This document shows, piece by piece, positions 8,659 to 19,356 of a stretch of 42,793 nt of DNA (the stretch's first letter is position 1; every line of letters begins with the position of its first letter). This DNA comes from Sphaerosporella brunnea (lineage: Eukaryota; Ascomycota; Pezizomycetes; Pezizales; Pyronemataceae): NCBI GenBank assembly GCA_008704415.1, contig VXIS01000380.1:1-42793 (forward strand), written 5' to 3'. The notes under the pieces were generated by a model, which was given only the letters and a program-made list of their open reading frames with translations, ran no database searches and had not been told where the DNA came from. Both the position numbers and the translations under genes were made by a program.

Positions 8659-8858
8659 TGTTGGAAAACGAGCTTTCTAGGTGTGACGGGACGAGTGGCT
8701 AAGGGTCGAGGTGGGACTGAGTGATATCCAGTGAAGCTGTGAGATGGTGTCTATACGTAGCTAGGCTAGCATGTAAACTAAGCAATATAACCATCGCTTA
8801 CCCACCATCCATCTATTCTGACTAAGCTCCATCTCTCTACACGTCCACACTTTCAACA
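8659..8858 (+). repeat. 3' LTR of the plus-strand copia element
   Basis: 200 bp, matching 3998-4197 with one difference by eye, and followed by the target duplicate ATTTC at 8859-8863. Confidence 0.95.
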
Positions 8859-9690
8859 ATTTCAGCTCACCGACGGATCTTGGAGAATGGCTCGAGGGAT
8901 CGGAAAAAAACCCATCTTACCTCACCGAAACCCTGAAGTTGTGGGTGTCAAGACAACTGGAGCTTAGAGGAGCACCTGCGGATACGAGAGCGCGATCTTA
9001 GCTCACCGAGAGCCTGAAGCTGTGGACTTACGACAACTGGAGCTTGGAAGATTGTTTACGGACCGATAGTAAACGACGTTAGCTCACCGAAGGCCTGAGT
9101 TATGTCCATAAGACAATTGGAGAGCGGAGAATCGCTCGACAGATCAGCAGAAAAGCGGTTTTAGCTCACCGACGGAGCTTGGACAATTGCTCGACGAGAA
9201 ACCCTATTTTTCCTTATCAACGGAGCTCGGAGAATCGTTTGAGGGATCGCAGAAGAAGCGATCTCAGCTCACCGAAACCCCGGAGTTGTTGGAGTCAAGA
9301 CAACTGGAGCTTGGAAGATCGTTTTCGGACCGATACGAAACGACTTTAGCTCACCGAAGGCCTGAGTTATGTCCATAAGACAACTGGAAAGCGGGGAATC
9401 GCTCAACGGATCAGCAGAAAAGCGGTTTTAGCTCACCGACGGACCTTGGATAATTGTTTGAGGTATCGGAGAAGAAACGATCTTAGCTCACCGAAACCGT
9501 GAAGTTGTGGGAGTTAAGACAACTGGAGCTTGGAGGATTGTTTGAGGGATCGGAAAAGAAACAATCTTCGCTCACCGAAACCCTGCAGTTGTGGGAGTAA
9601 AGACGACTGGAGCTTGTAGGATCGTTCACAGACCGATAGGAAACAATTTTAACTCACCGCATCTCTGAAGTGGTGGGGATATGACAACTG
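8859..9690 (+). repeat. tandem-repeat field, right part
   Basis: This continues the repeat of 2580-3997 after the copia insertion. GCCTGAGTTATGTCCATAAG occurs near 9092 and 9360, and repeated CGGAGCTTGGA, TTAGCTCACCGA and AAGACAACTGGAGCTTGGA phrases fill the stretch. Units are more diverged than at 2876-3300. No gene is supported. Confidence 0.7.
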
Positions 9691-10180
9691 TATTCGAGCG
9701 GCGGAGAGATTTGGAGAGAGCTGTTTTGGCCAAAAGACACAGCCGTTTGGATGGAAAAGACAAATTTGGATATTAGAGGTTGATGGAGCTGGACCAAGCG
9801 GCGTGACGAGAGCAGGCTTTGCTGAAGGGGGGAAGCCGAAGGAAACGTTCTTTTGCCAAAAAGGGAAAGCAAACCAAAGCAGCTTTCGCCGAAGAAAGCG
9901 CTCGCTTTGTGCGGTAATTAGATAGTGCGGGAGTTGCCTTCAAGAAGACTATCTCAGGCGAAGACAGAGGGCGGCAGAAGTGCCGCTTTTTGCTGAAGAA
10001 AGATCGCAGAACCGACCTGGTGTTGCTGGAGACAGAGAGAGCAAGAAAGCTGCCTCTGCCGAAGATGAGGCCGATTTCATGGTCGACAAGGGTCGTTTCG
10101 CCAATGGGGCCTCGCAGGACTGAGCCACAGTTTCCAAGGAGAAAGGGGGGTCTGCTGAAAAGGAAGCTAGCTACCAAATC
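9691..10180 (+). repeat. right inverted arm of the composite repeat (partner 1110-1610)
   Basis: CCGAAGATGAGGCCGATTTC, GCAAGAAAGCTGCCTCTGCC and CAGAACCGACCTGG are the inverse of wording at 1150-1260. The stretch also holds small internal repeats of GCCGAAG/AAGCCGAAGG and TTTTGCCAAAA-like words. Open frames on either strand are short and mirror those of the left arm, so I do not call a gene. Confidence 0.55.
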
Positions 10181-10587
10181 TACTCGACAATAGTGCAGAA
10201 TTTTAAAAGTTTCATTTTTGACTTTCTGCACATTTTCGGGACGGGCCGAAAGCTTTTTGTGACGTTAAGGCGAATGACGTCGCCATGACAGGATGGGGAG
10301 CGGCCTTTCACCACACCACAGCTGTGGCGATTGTCATCAATTCTGGCCCCATACATACATACGTTCATGTCGACAAATGCAGGAATCCCGGACTCGTCTC
10401 CGCACGAGAAATGCACACCTGCGCATGTGCTTTAGGTCAAATTCTGTGCTCTCCTCCGCCGTTACCTAAAACAGCCGTACCATTATCTTCTGCACCAGGC
10501 ACAGTACCAGGCCCGAATGCCTGTCCGTTAAGCTAGATCCTCTGCTCTGTCTCACGTTCGCCGAGCCCACGTTCGCCGAGCCCACGT
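10181..10587 (+). other. no gene recognised; 15-bp triplet repeat at the right end
   Basis: Nothing is recognised in 10181-10553. At 10554-10597 the unit ACGTTCGCCGAGCCC occurs three times in tandem (the third as ACGTTTGCCGAGACG), just upstream of the transposase relic. Its role is unknown. Confidence 0.45.
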
Positions 10588-11025
10588 TTGCCGAGACGTT
10601 TATGGGGCGCACCTTGCCCAGTGGTAGGAGAGCGGCCCGGGCATAGAACTCCACCGCCAAAGCGAGTCTTATTTCCAAGTATGGTTTGCAACAGGTGCCA
10701 GACCCCGATGCCTTTTGAGTTTCTTGAGGGCCGCACATCTGCACGCAAGGGAGGCAAGCATGTTCAGCTGAAGTCCACAAAGTCCGGCTGGGATCGACGC
10801 CAAGCTACCTTGATGCTTACAATTTTTGCGGATGGTATTGCTCGCATACCACCTGTAATTCTTTTTCATGGTACATCCGATTCCGAAAGCAAACGACCCC
10901 TGAACCAGCGTGAGCAACGCACATATGAGGAGGAATGCGCGCGCTACTACCCGGGCGTTGTGGTTCTCTTCAATACCGAAGCTAGGTACGTCAACCTCCC
11001 ATGCAGAGCCGGTTCACACGATTGA
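10588..11025 (+). pseudogene. DDE transposase fragment (pogo/DDE_1-like)
   Basis: The frame encodes QTPMPFEFLEGRT, a run ending KSGWDRRQATLMLTIFADG, then PPVILFHG and VVVLFN. This is the order seen in fungal DDE-1 domain transposases, where N-M-D-Q-T-P carries the first catalytic Asp and ADG lies on the core strand. Here the first motif reads N-R-C-Q-T-P, so that Asp is lost. Similarity fades after VVVLFN at about 10976, and the C-terminal half with the remaining catalytic residues is missing. A relic rather than an active gene; the family name rests on remembered motif order. Confidence 0.55.
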
Positions 11026-11954
11026 TTTTTCATACATATCTCCAGCATTCAAACACTGACCAGCGAGACGATGCGGCAATCAATTCAGCACACCTAGCAG
11101 TCCTATCAGGGTTACTCCTAGGTCCAACGGCGGTCGTATGCGGGTGGTGTGGTGCAGTAGGGTTCTTTCGCAGAGAATTTCGGAAATCTATCATCACATT
11201 CCAGACCAGCCAGCACCGCGTCACTGCCAGTGGATTCAAGGTCTTTAGTACCTATACAAATGCTACTCCCAGGTAAAATGAAAGCCAGCTACCGGCAGCG
11301 AGGTGGCGGGGTACTGGAGGAGAGGATTTTGGCTATATTGCTCCCGATTCAGACCCGGCAAGCACGGCTCTGCCGGCACTGGGTCAGGGCGTTGTGGATC
11401 CATAGGAAATATGCTTCAACGTCTAACGGAGACCGGGTCCAGGTGGTTCAGTTTCAGGTACGAGCAGTCGCAGGAGGACGGGATTTGGGCAATGACGCTC
11501 CGAGTTGAACCCAAGGATGCACATCGAGGGCGGCTATGCATTCAGCGCAGTTTAGTGGCCTAGGACGGCAACAGTTAGGTCAAACCGCCGTTAGGTAAAG
11601 CTCGTGAGGCGTTGCAGAGGGACGTGAGTTCTGCCATATCTCAACTGATTTGGTAGCAACATGCAGGTCAACGCCAGCACCAGGTTCAGATAATGCGAGC
11701 GTCCACAGAGGACGTGATTTGGTCCATTTTTCGACCAATTCAATAGCGGCAAGCTGTCCGACATCAGCAGTAGATCCGTCACATTTTGAAGGCATAGGCA
11801 GGAGACTCCTAATTGTAATAATCAGTACATACATGAGCTGCGGTAGCAAGAATCGAGGATTGGTGAATTCTAGTTTTAGACCATAGGTAGGTGTGGCACC
11901 GGCGGCAATTTATCAGCACATTTGGGACCCCTAGCACAGCTTCTCAAAACGATT
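11026..11954 (+). other. unrecognised; possible decayed coding fragment at 11320-11510
   Basis: Two neighbouring frames read like protein: FGYIAPDSDPASTALPALGQ (from about 11328) and, after a TAG and a frame change, GSRWFSFRYEQSQEDGIWAM (about 11435-11500). They could be pieces of one gene broken by a frameshift. I do not recognise a family. The rest of the stretch shows nothing. Confidence 0.3.
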
Positions 11955-12197
11955 TTATGGTTGGTGGTATTTTTTTTTTTTTGTTTTAATCATAATGTAT
12001 TCGGCCACATGTGGCCATGACAAATATAATAGAGAAGGGAGACTGTGGTACTCCCCGGGATACAGAAGTCCCGCTACCGGTGCCTGGAAGGTGGTTACAG
12101 TCTTTTATGCCGGTTATGTTTTGCGAGGCCTGTGCGTCTTAGTGCCAGCAGCTTCGCCTATGAAGATGTTGAAGCTCTCACCACCGCCTCGAGCCAC

Positions 12198-12585
12198 TTA
12201 GGCCCAGGACGGGATGCCCTTCACAGTAGGTTGTGTTGCGGTGTGGCTCGAGGGGCGCCTGCGTTTCATCCTTTCGACCTTCGTCCAGCCCTCTTTCGCC
12301 TGGGTCTTATTGCGGGGGGGTGTCGGGTCTGGCGTGTCTCGCTTACCGGGCGTTGGGCGCACCACCAGTGCGTCGCTGCGCCCGGCGTGCTTCGAGTGCA
12401 TCAGGGAGGGTGGGGGGAAGACCTCGCGTGCGACTTTTGTGGGCTGTTGCGTCGGGCTCGGTGGCCCGGAGCGTTTGTGTTTGGACTCCGCCGTGACATC
12501 GGGCGTCGTGGCAGTTGTCTCCGGGGCGCAAGCGGGGGCGGAGGTGGGGGCGGCGTTTGAGAGGCCGCGTGTGATACCGTCGGCT
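12198..12585 (-). pseudogene. C-terminal module shared by the retroposon family, copy A (frameshifted)
   Basis: The minus-strand words TVSHAASQTPPPPP, MHSKHAGR and IPSWA match TVSHAAFQTSASPPPP, LMHLKHAG and APSWV of copy B, in the same order. In copy A a short deletion after the proline run shifts the frame, so the module is split over three frames. It is proline- and basic-rich and I assign no function. Confidence 0.55.
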
Positions 12586-13706
12586 TCTCCTTGGCCTTCT
12601 TTTCTTTCTTGTCCGTGGCATCATCCTCAAGCTGATTAGCTTGACTGATTCCTCCACGACTGCGTCCTTCAGAGCTCCCACGTCCACCAAAGCCACCATA
12701 GCTACCATATCCACTGCGGCCACCGCGGCCGCCGTAGCTACCGCGGGTACCATATCCACCCTGTGCTCCACGTCCCTCACCGTCATATCCTTCACGTCCA
12801 CGACCACGGCTAGGCAAGCCTCCGCCAGGCTTGTACTCGTCCGGAGTGCCACACTGGTAAAAATGATGGCCGTAGCCACCGCATTCGTAGCACTTCTCGC
12901 GATTCAGGCCTTGGGCCTGACCTTGTCCCCATCCGCGACCGCGGCCACGAACACTAACAGAATTTAATTCCATGGGCGTCGGTCCAGTGCCAGCCGTAAC
13001 TCCTGGGACTGTGGTTTGAGCAGCCGGCGCTGAAGCGGTGGTAGTCGATGAGGAGGAGGGTAGGTTTAGGCGATTCGACTCACGATGGTCATCAGGTCGT
13101 CCAGGTACATGACTTTCAGCTCGCGGTGGAGGATAGCCATCATTGACTGATAAATTGTCTCCTCCCGCGCGGAAAGCTTCTTGACGTAGAGGGCGAAGGC
13201 GTGTCCACTTTTCTGCTCTGTTTCCCGATAAACTCCCAGCATCTTAGTGATTCCCAAGAACGCATGATGAAAGGCATACGCAGTAGTATTCTTCTTCCTC
13301 TGCATCTTCTCCAGCTCGGTCCACAGATCTTCAGTAGCGCCTGTTGGGGAGAAGCGATGACCCATCATCTCTGCAAACTCATCACATGTGAAGCGAAACC
13401 CATCGTTCTGGGCATCGTCCTATGTAGTGCTGTAAGTATTCTCCAGAACCACCAGCTGCAACCAGTTCATCGGCTCATCCGAGAACCAACCAACCGCATA
13501 CTCAACCAGGAATTGGAATCAGCTGCCGAGCTTGCGGGTCGAAGACGCTTCACGGTACCCGCCAGGCGAACCTTCTGGATAAACGTCACAACCAACTTGT
13601 GATCGAGTTCATCCTCAAACGCTGTGAGACCGATTTCCTCCAGCTGCTGCTTCTGAGTATAATCAGTCTCGAGGCGATTGGACCACAGGGCAGCAGGCAT
13701 CGTGGG
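12586..13706 (-). pseudogene. gag-like gene with zinc knuckle inside retroposon A
   Basis: From ATG at about 13706 (MPAALWSNRLETDY...) the minus strand reads in three shifted pieces: an N-terminal piece, a middle piece (DLWTELEKMQRKKNTTAYAF ... LSAREETIYQSMMAIL) and a C-terminal piece with the CCHC knuckle CYECGGYGHHFYQC and a Gly/Arg-rich tail (repeats of GGRGG and YGSYGG). This looks like a retrotransposon gag or RNA-binding protein. The last piece runs in frame into the family's C-terminal module. At least two frame changes and one stop make it a pseudogene. Confidence 0.55.
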
Positions 13707-14490
13707 GCTCTGGGTCCTGAATGTCCTGCATATATCACTCTCCCGCCGATGCCGCCCCGATATACGCCGTCGCGCCCCGCCCGCCCGCGCCCCGACCGGT
13801 CGCCCCATGCACAGCTCTACTCACAGCATTAGCCATTCCGAGCTACGGCGTTTTGTAGCGGTCGAGTGTTAGCCACCGTGGAAGAAAGCTAACCAATTCT
13901 CAAAGCTAACCAACCACCCGCGTGTGTTCGGCCATCCAGAGGCCGGTTTGTCAACACTCAACAGACGCTGCCTTCTGTGGGCGCGCTTCAAAGCGCCCCG
14001 AGATTGAAGGGAATTTGTGAGCATCGTCAATGGTTGTCCGACAGTTACCGGCTCCAATGTGCCGAGTCTTGCTGGGACATCCGTACCGCAGCATTGGTTT
14101 CGTTGGAATATCGCGAAGCCTGGCGGTAGTCGCCTGATTTCTCAGATGCCATGAATGATTAGCTCCGGCCTATGGTGCTCGCACCAGTCGCAGGGTTTTG
14201 GGATGTGCAGTCTGCAGATTGTTAGTTACGGGTGTGCAACTGAGAGAAGGGAAGCGTGCGCCACCATCTGTGAATCTTGTGACTGCTTGGCGGCCTGTAG
14301 AGCTTGTCACTCATCAAGGATGCCGAACTTCGTTGCAGTCTCTTCATTTCGAGGCAGAAGTTGGGTTTGTAACGGTCAGTATGGACTAATATGTGAGCAC
14401 CACGTTGCGGCTTGGCGCTGGTAAGCGCGAAGCGAGTGGTGTGTAAGAAGGATGTTATGGTTGGTGGTGGGAGGTAGGATTTCAGGATCA

Positions 14491-14696
14491 TGTTGAGTAT
14501 AGAGTGACGGTGACAGCGTCACTTTATCCTCTATATGAGATCGGAGTATAAACTACGATGTAGTTAGATTGAGGTTTCGAGCTAGCGAGCCGTTACTGCA
14601 CTTAAAGTGTAGTAAGGGCACGTTAGCACTGTACCTTGCAATATATCTCTTCTACCTACGTTCTTAGTGTCCACTGCGCAAACTCTATCGTCAACA
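14491..14696. repeat. solo copia LTR with target duplication
   Basis: 206 bp starting TGTTGAGTAT and ending CGTCAACA, flanked by GATCA at 14486-14490 and 14697-14701. No internal region is present. The 3' end resembles the LTR remnant at 2395-2442, where a copia primer-binding site follows, which supports a copia origin and plus orientation. It probably arose by LTR-LTR recombination. Confidence 0.85.
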
Positions 14697-14701
14697 GATC
14701 A

Positions 14702-15007
14702 GAGAAGAGGGTCAACACCAATAATCTCAGCAACGGCAGGACCACATTCATATCCGAACCACCAAGCACGCCCACGGTTGCAATACCGCGCAGTGTATAT
14801 CCGCGTTGAGATCTTGGATACCGTGGTTAAAAAATCATTGGATCCACGGATGAGTGTGTTTACAAACCCAGGGTTCCGAATAGACGGCACGTGTAGACTG
14901 TGTAAACCCCGTGCGCTGTTGATGAACTACGCGGGGCGCATGATGTGGAAGCGCGAGCACGTGACTTAGGGCAAGGGCTGGGAAGAAGATTTAGCGTGGA
15001 GGATCAT
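14702..15007. other. no recognised feature
   Basis: A ~300-bp stretch between the solo LTR and the promoter of the candidate host gene. Short frames only. Confidence 0.4.
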
Positions 15008-15016
15008 GTATATATA
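15008..15016 (+). promoter_or_regulatory. TATA box of the candidate host gene
   Basis: TATATATAG lies about 110 bp upstream of the first downstream ATG (15127). The stretch between is C/T-rich and has no other ATG, as is usual in fungal 5' leaders. Confidence 0.45.
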
Positions 15017-15126
15017 GACCCGAATCCATCTCACTTTCTACTAATTTCTGACGCGACCACCTTCCCACACTTTCCCCTCCCCACACTTTCCCCTTCTCGG
15101 ACACTGAAGCCGTGCTCGAAAACGCC

Positions 15127-15246
15127 ATGCGCAACTTCTCGGCGCTAACAAAAGGCTACAAATTTCTCCTTTTGTACAACGGCGACATCTTCGAGATCGC
15201 CGTGCTAGACGTAAAGCCCCAGAACAAATCCGGCGCTATTTTGTGC
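15127..15246 (+). CDS. hypothetical protein, exon 1
   Basis: The first ATG after the TATA box opens a frame reading MRNFSALTKGYKFLLL... with a mixed, protein-like composition, up to a donor site. Two donors are possible: GTGCGT at 15243 (better consensus) or GTGTAA at 15247. CTAAT at about 15267 can serve as branch point. A 5-bp target duplication and 11.7 kb of gypsy sequence follow at 15279, so exon 2 now lies beyond 26968. No family is recognised. The spliced product would be about 145 to 190 residues depending on the donor. Confidence 0.4.
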
Positions 15247-15278
15247 GTGTAAACGGATCTGGAAGTCTAATTTGCCCC

Positions 15279-15792
15279 TGTAACGGAGAGGGTCGGGGAC
15301 AGACTGGAGGGGCCTAAGGTACTCGCGTACAGAGGGTTATTGGACAGGTTCAAGAACGAGAGCAGGGACGAGATCTGGAGGCAGGACGAGAGGCGCGACG
15401 CGCACGGTCAGGATTCAGATTAGAACGAAGGTACTCAGATTGACATACGAAGGTTCAGTAAAGAGGAAAGGAAAACAACAACAAAGCGGAAGCAAAAGCC
15501 CCTTATAGCAATCACGTGACTGCGGTGCGCCGCGCGACGTGGTAGCCGAACATAACCTCGGATCGGAGCCACCCCGCCGAGCCTCCCTACAGAGCCTCAT
15601 CACGGCACCACAAACAACAACCCCCACTTCCGAACCTCACCACGTGACAAGCATCCACGGGGGGAAAAATCTGAGAACAGCAAATGAATCAGCATCCTTT
15701 GAAGTCTTGGATCTGAGAGTTCTAGCCAATTCCATCGACAGTAAAAGCCGGTAGCTTAGTCGGAGAATTTCATCCAAACTTGCGCCATGACA
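15279..15792 (-). repeat. gypsy 3' LTR
   Basis: 514 bp, TGTAAC...TGACA on the plus strand. The pol frame reads about 12 codons into it and stops at 15756-15758. There is no clean purine tract before it; the best candidate is the GAAGTGGGA run just outside. Confidence 0.92.
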
Positions 15793-18700
15793 GTATCCCA
15801 CTTCGGCCGATCGTAGCCGGTCCACTTGACCAAATACTGGAGCTTACGCCACCGTCCATGCAGTCGGGAGTCCAATATCCAATCGACAGACCACTCCTGC
15901 TCGCCCTCAATCTCCACCGGAGGTGGTGGGTTGTGTCGTTGTCCAGGGTAAGGATCATCGGGTGCCGGTTCCAGCACGGAGATGTGGAAGACTGGGTGGA
16001 CATGCATATCCTCATGGAGCCGGAGGCGGTAGGCGGATGCCGAGACCTTCTCGGTAACCTCAAACGGGCCGTGACGCTTATTGTCCAGCTTACTAGCTGG
16101 ACGACGAGTCTTCCAATTCCGGGCATCAAGCCAGACTTTGTCTCCGACGTGATAATCAGGAGCCGGTATGCGGTGCTCGTCGGCGTTGCCCTGATATCTC
16201 ATCTGGAGGTGCGAGTGGATCTCCGTTAGTGTCCTGGCAGTAGTTAAGGCTCTGCGGTCATCAACGTTGTTGGGGGCTGCAGGGGACAGATCAAACTGGT
16301 AACGAGGATCGAAGCCCTTGTTGGCAAAGAACGGTGATGAGCCATGAGCTTCCGATGCCTGGTTGTTGGTTCCGAACTCGGCCAGCGGCAGACAGTCGGC
16401 CCAGTTATCCTGGAGGTAGTTGACGTAGGCCCGAAGATACTGCTCCAGAACCGCATTGATCCTTTTGGCCTGTCCATCAGTCTGCGGGTGGAAGGCCGTT
16501 AAGAGGTGACGTTCGATTCCAAGCCTTCCACAGAGATGTTCCCAAAAGTCCGATGCAAACTGTGGTCCACTGTCCGAGACTATGGTGAGTGGCAAGCCGT
16601 CAAGGCGGAATACGTGCTGGATGTAGAGGTCAGCCAGTCCTGCTGCGTCAACATTGGTCCGGCAAGGGATCAAATGTCGCTCCTTTGTAAGTCGGTCAAC
16701 CACAACCCAAATCGCATCACAGCCTTGTGACCATGGGAGTCCGGTGACGAAGTCCCTTGATATGTCCTGCCAGGGGCGTTCTGGGATCGGGAGGGGTCGC
16801 CGGATGCCGTAGGGTGCATGACGGCCTGTTCGGGAGCGTTGGCAGACGTGGCAGTTACAGACATACCGTTCCACGTCCTGCCGCATCTTTGGCCAGTGGT
16901 AGGTTCGACAAAGCAACTCAAGAGTTTTGGATCTTCCTGGGTGGCCAGCGACGGGGGCATCGTGGTGTTGTTGCATCAGATGCAGCCGAAGCGGCTCGTA
17001 TTCGGGCACGTAAAGCTTACCCCTATAGGTGAGACGATCTCCTTCTTGGGGGCATTCTGCCAACGTGATCCGGCGGCTATGGCAGACTCCGTATTGCAAC
17101 ATCCGAAGGACCTGAGACAGAAACGGGTCCGCATCACAAGCTTCTTGGAACAGGCGGGCAAGTGTCACTGCTTCGTCTCCTAGGGGTGGTGGAGGCTGTG
17201 CCGGCGGGCCATTTGCCAGGAGGTGGACGATCTGGTGGGGCTTTATGACGACGGAAAAATTTTAAGTCGTGCGCTCATCCCCCTCCTTAGGCAGATCTCC
17301 TGATCTGCGAGTTAGTAAGTCCGGCTTCCCACCGGACTTTCCGGGACGGTAGACGATTTTGAAGTTGAATTGCGACAGGAACTGAGACCAACGGGCTTGA
17401 CGTCGCTTCAGGAGCTTGGTGGTCGTAAAATACTCCAAGTTCTTGTAATCGGTAAGCACCTGGATTGGATTTTCACCGAATTGGAGTTCCGGTCGCCATT
17501 CCTCAAAAGCCAGGACGATAGCCATCAACTCCTTGTGGTAGATCTCGTAGTTGCATTCTGCAGGGGAATGCTTCTTAGAGAAGTACGCAACAGGGTGGAG
17601 GATGCCGTTGTTGTCGTACTGTGATAGGATGCCAGCGGAGACATAGTCGGAGGCGTCTGTTTCCACGATGACGTCACGGTGGTGGTCAAAGCGACGGAAG
17701 ACTGGAGCGGTGGTGAAGCACGTCTTGAGGTTGTCAAAGGCTTCCTGTTTGGTTTTGGTCCATTGGAATGGCACGTCCTTTTGGGTCAAACGGCTGAGTG
17801 GTGGTACCACCTGCGAGTAGGAACGTATGAATTGGCGGTAGAAGTTGGCAAATCCAAGGAAGGCTCTGACATTCTTCAGCTTCTCCGGGGTCGGCCAAGC
17901 CTTCACTGCCTCCACCTTGTCTGGGTCCATCCGTATGCCGTCAATGCCGATGATCAGCCCAAGATACTTAACCTCCCGTTAGTGAAACTCGTGTTTCTCC
18001 GGCTTGAGGTGGAGCCCGGCTTCTGAAAGCCGACGGAGGACCTGTCGGATGTGGTCTTCGTGCTCTTTCAGGGTGTGCGAATAGATCAAGATGTCATCCA
18101 AGTAGGCAGAGGCAAATCTGTCCAGAAACGGTGAGAGAGTATCGTTGAGAAACCGTTGGAAGTCAGCAGGGGCGTTGGTAACACCGAATGGCATCACCAG
18201 GGATTCGAATGGTCCATATTGGATCCTGAAGGCCGTTTTCCATTCCTCACCGTCTGCCATTCGGATCAGGTTGTAGGCTCCGCGGACGTCCAACTTGCTA
18301 AACCAGCAAGCCTTGGAGAGCCTCATCAGTGTCTCTCGTACCAACGGGAGCGGATACCTGTTCTTGATCGTTCCTTCGTTGAGACCGCGATAGTCAACCA
18401 CCAGGCGTAAAGATCCATCCCGCTTCTTGACGAAGAGGATTGGGGCGCCGGCGGGTGAAGAGGAGGCCCTGATGAACCCCTTCGATAGGTTTTCCTCCAA
18501 CCAGATCTTGAGGGCTTCCAGCTCGGGGCGGGACAGCGAGTATAGGGGGCCAAAGGGGGGTTCAAACCCCTCCTTGAACGGTATCTTGTGGTCGTACGGG
18601 CGGTGAGGGGGCAGGTGGTTGGCTACGGCTTCCGAGAAGAGGGGTAGAAACTCATGATATTGCTGCGGGACCAGTGACTTTAAATCCCCTTCGTGAATGG

Positions 18701-19268
18701 TTTTCCGTTCCAACACCTTGTTGATTTCGTAGAGCGACAGTGAGAAAAGCTGGAGCCAACCGTATCGTTGCTTCCTGTTCGTGACGAGACGTTGGAAGGA
18801 GGTAGCGGAGACTATGGCAATGTCTAGGGGTCGAGCGGGGGGAGTTACTCCTTTGACGCTTGCCGGTTTATGTGCTGTCCTGTGAGCGACACACCGAGTG
18901 GAGTCAAAGGCGACGTCGTTGGAGGCAAAGCGGACAGATACTCCACGGTGCCTTAACCAGGGAATACCAAGAACAAGACGGTAGTGGCCGAGTTTGGTAA
19001 CGAAGGCGGGCAACGTTTCGTGGTGGCCGCCGATTGACATCCCCACTTTGACAATGTGGGTGATGTCTCCGGACGAGATGGGTCTACCGTCTATAACCTC
19101 GAGGGCGCGAGGAACGCGTAGTGCATACTGGGGAAAATGATGTTGGCGGGCAAATTCTTCGTCGATGAAGGCAAAACCAGTAGCTCCACAATCAATCAGT
19201 GTGTGGGTTTGAATCTTGTTATCACTATCGGAGAGGGAACACGTAACTACGAGATGATTTCCATCCAT
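15756..19268 (-). pseudogene. pol: gypsy pol: protease, RT, RNase H, integrase, chromodomain
   Basis: A single 1171-codon frame from ATG 19268, interrupted by TAA at 17979-17981 and 17262-17264, both readable as CAA-to-TAA. Domains in order: protease LIDCGATGFAFID; RT with YLDDILIYS near codon 390; RNase H ([19 protein letters not shown] with Tyr where His is usual); integrase zinc finger (HHDAPVAGHPGRSKT...CHVCQRS) and core (SRDFVTGLP, VSDSGPQFAS, HPQTDGQAKRIN); then a C-terminal chromodomain (VDWILDSR...LQYLVKWTGYD). The third integrase residue, normally Glu in Q-T-E-R, is Lys here. The frame is shifted by one relative to gag and is open across the gag stop. Inactive. Confidence 0.9.
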
Positions 19269-19356
19269 TGATTCCTGTCCTACACCCTGATCCGAAAGAG
19301 CTACCGAAGATAAAGAAAGACAGCTCGGCCTGCGAGCCGGGGAACAACAAGGACAA

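Larger units (their letters stand above)
3998..8858 (+). mobile_element. Ty1/copia LTR retrotransposon, apparently intact
   Basis: The element is 4861 bp, with 200-bp LTRs at both ends (TGTTGG...CAACA) and the 5-bp target duplication ATTTC at 3993-3997 and 8859-8863. The order is LTR, primer-binding site, gag, stop, protease-integrase-RT-RNase H, purine tract, LTR, i.e. copia order with integrase before RT. I see one LTR difference (CCAAGC versus CTAAGC), and no broken frame other than the single TGA between gag and pol. It sits inside the tandem-repeat field. It is the best candidate in the window for recent activity. Confidence 0.95.
11955..14468 (-). mobile_element. retroposon copy A (TPRT type, 14-bp target duplication)
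   Basis: The element at 11969-14454 is flanked by TTATGGTTGGTGGT at 11955-11968 and 14455-14468. Read on the minus strand it ends in an A run (plus-strand T run at 11970-11981), as expected after target-primed reverse transcription. Its first ~95 bp (about 14360-14454) and last ~600 bp (11969-12585) match copy B at 36383-37488; the 1.8 kb between differs. The interior carries a decayed gag-like reading frame. No reverse transcriptase is seen, so it is non-autonomous. Confidence 0.75.

Noticed and set aside
10976..11055. Intron with GTACGT donor in the transposase relic
   Set aside because: Joining to the nearest AG (about 11044) does not restore recognisable transposase sequence, so truncation is simpler.
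12045..12639. Long plus-strand open frames over 12045-12639
   Set aside because: They are shadows of the GC-rich retroposon module read on the minus strand; the shared module with copy B is conserved in the minus-strand frame.
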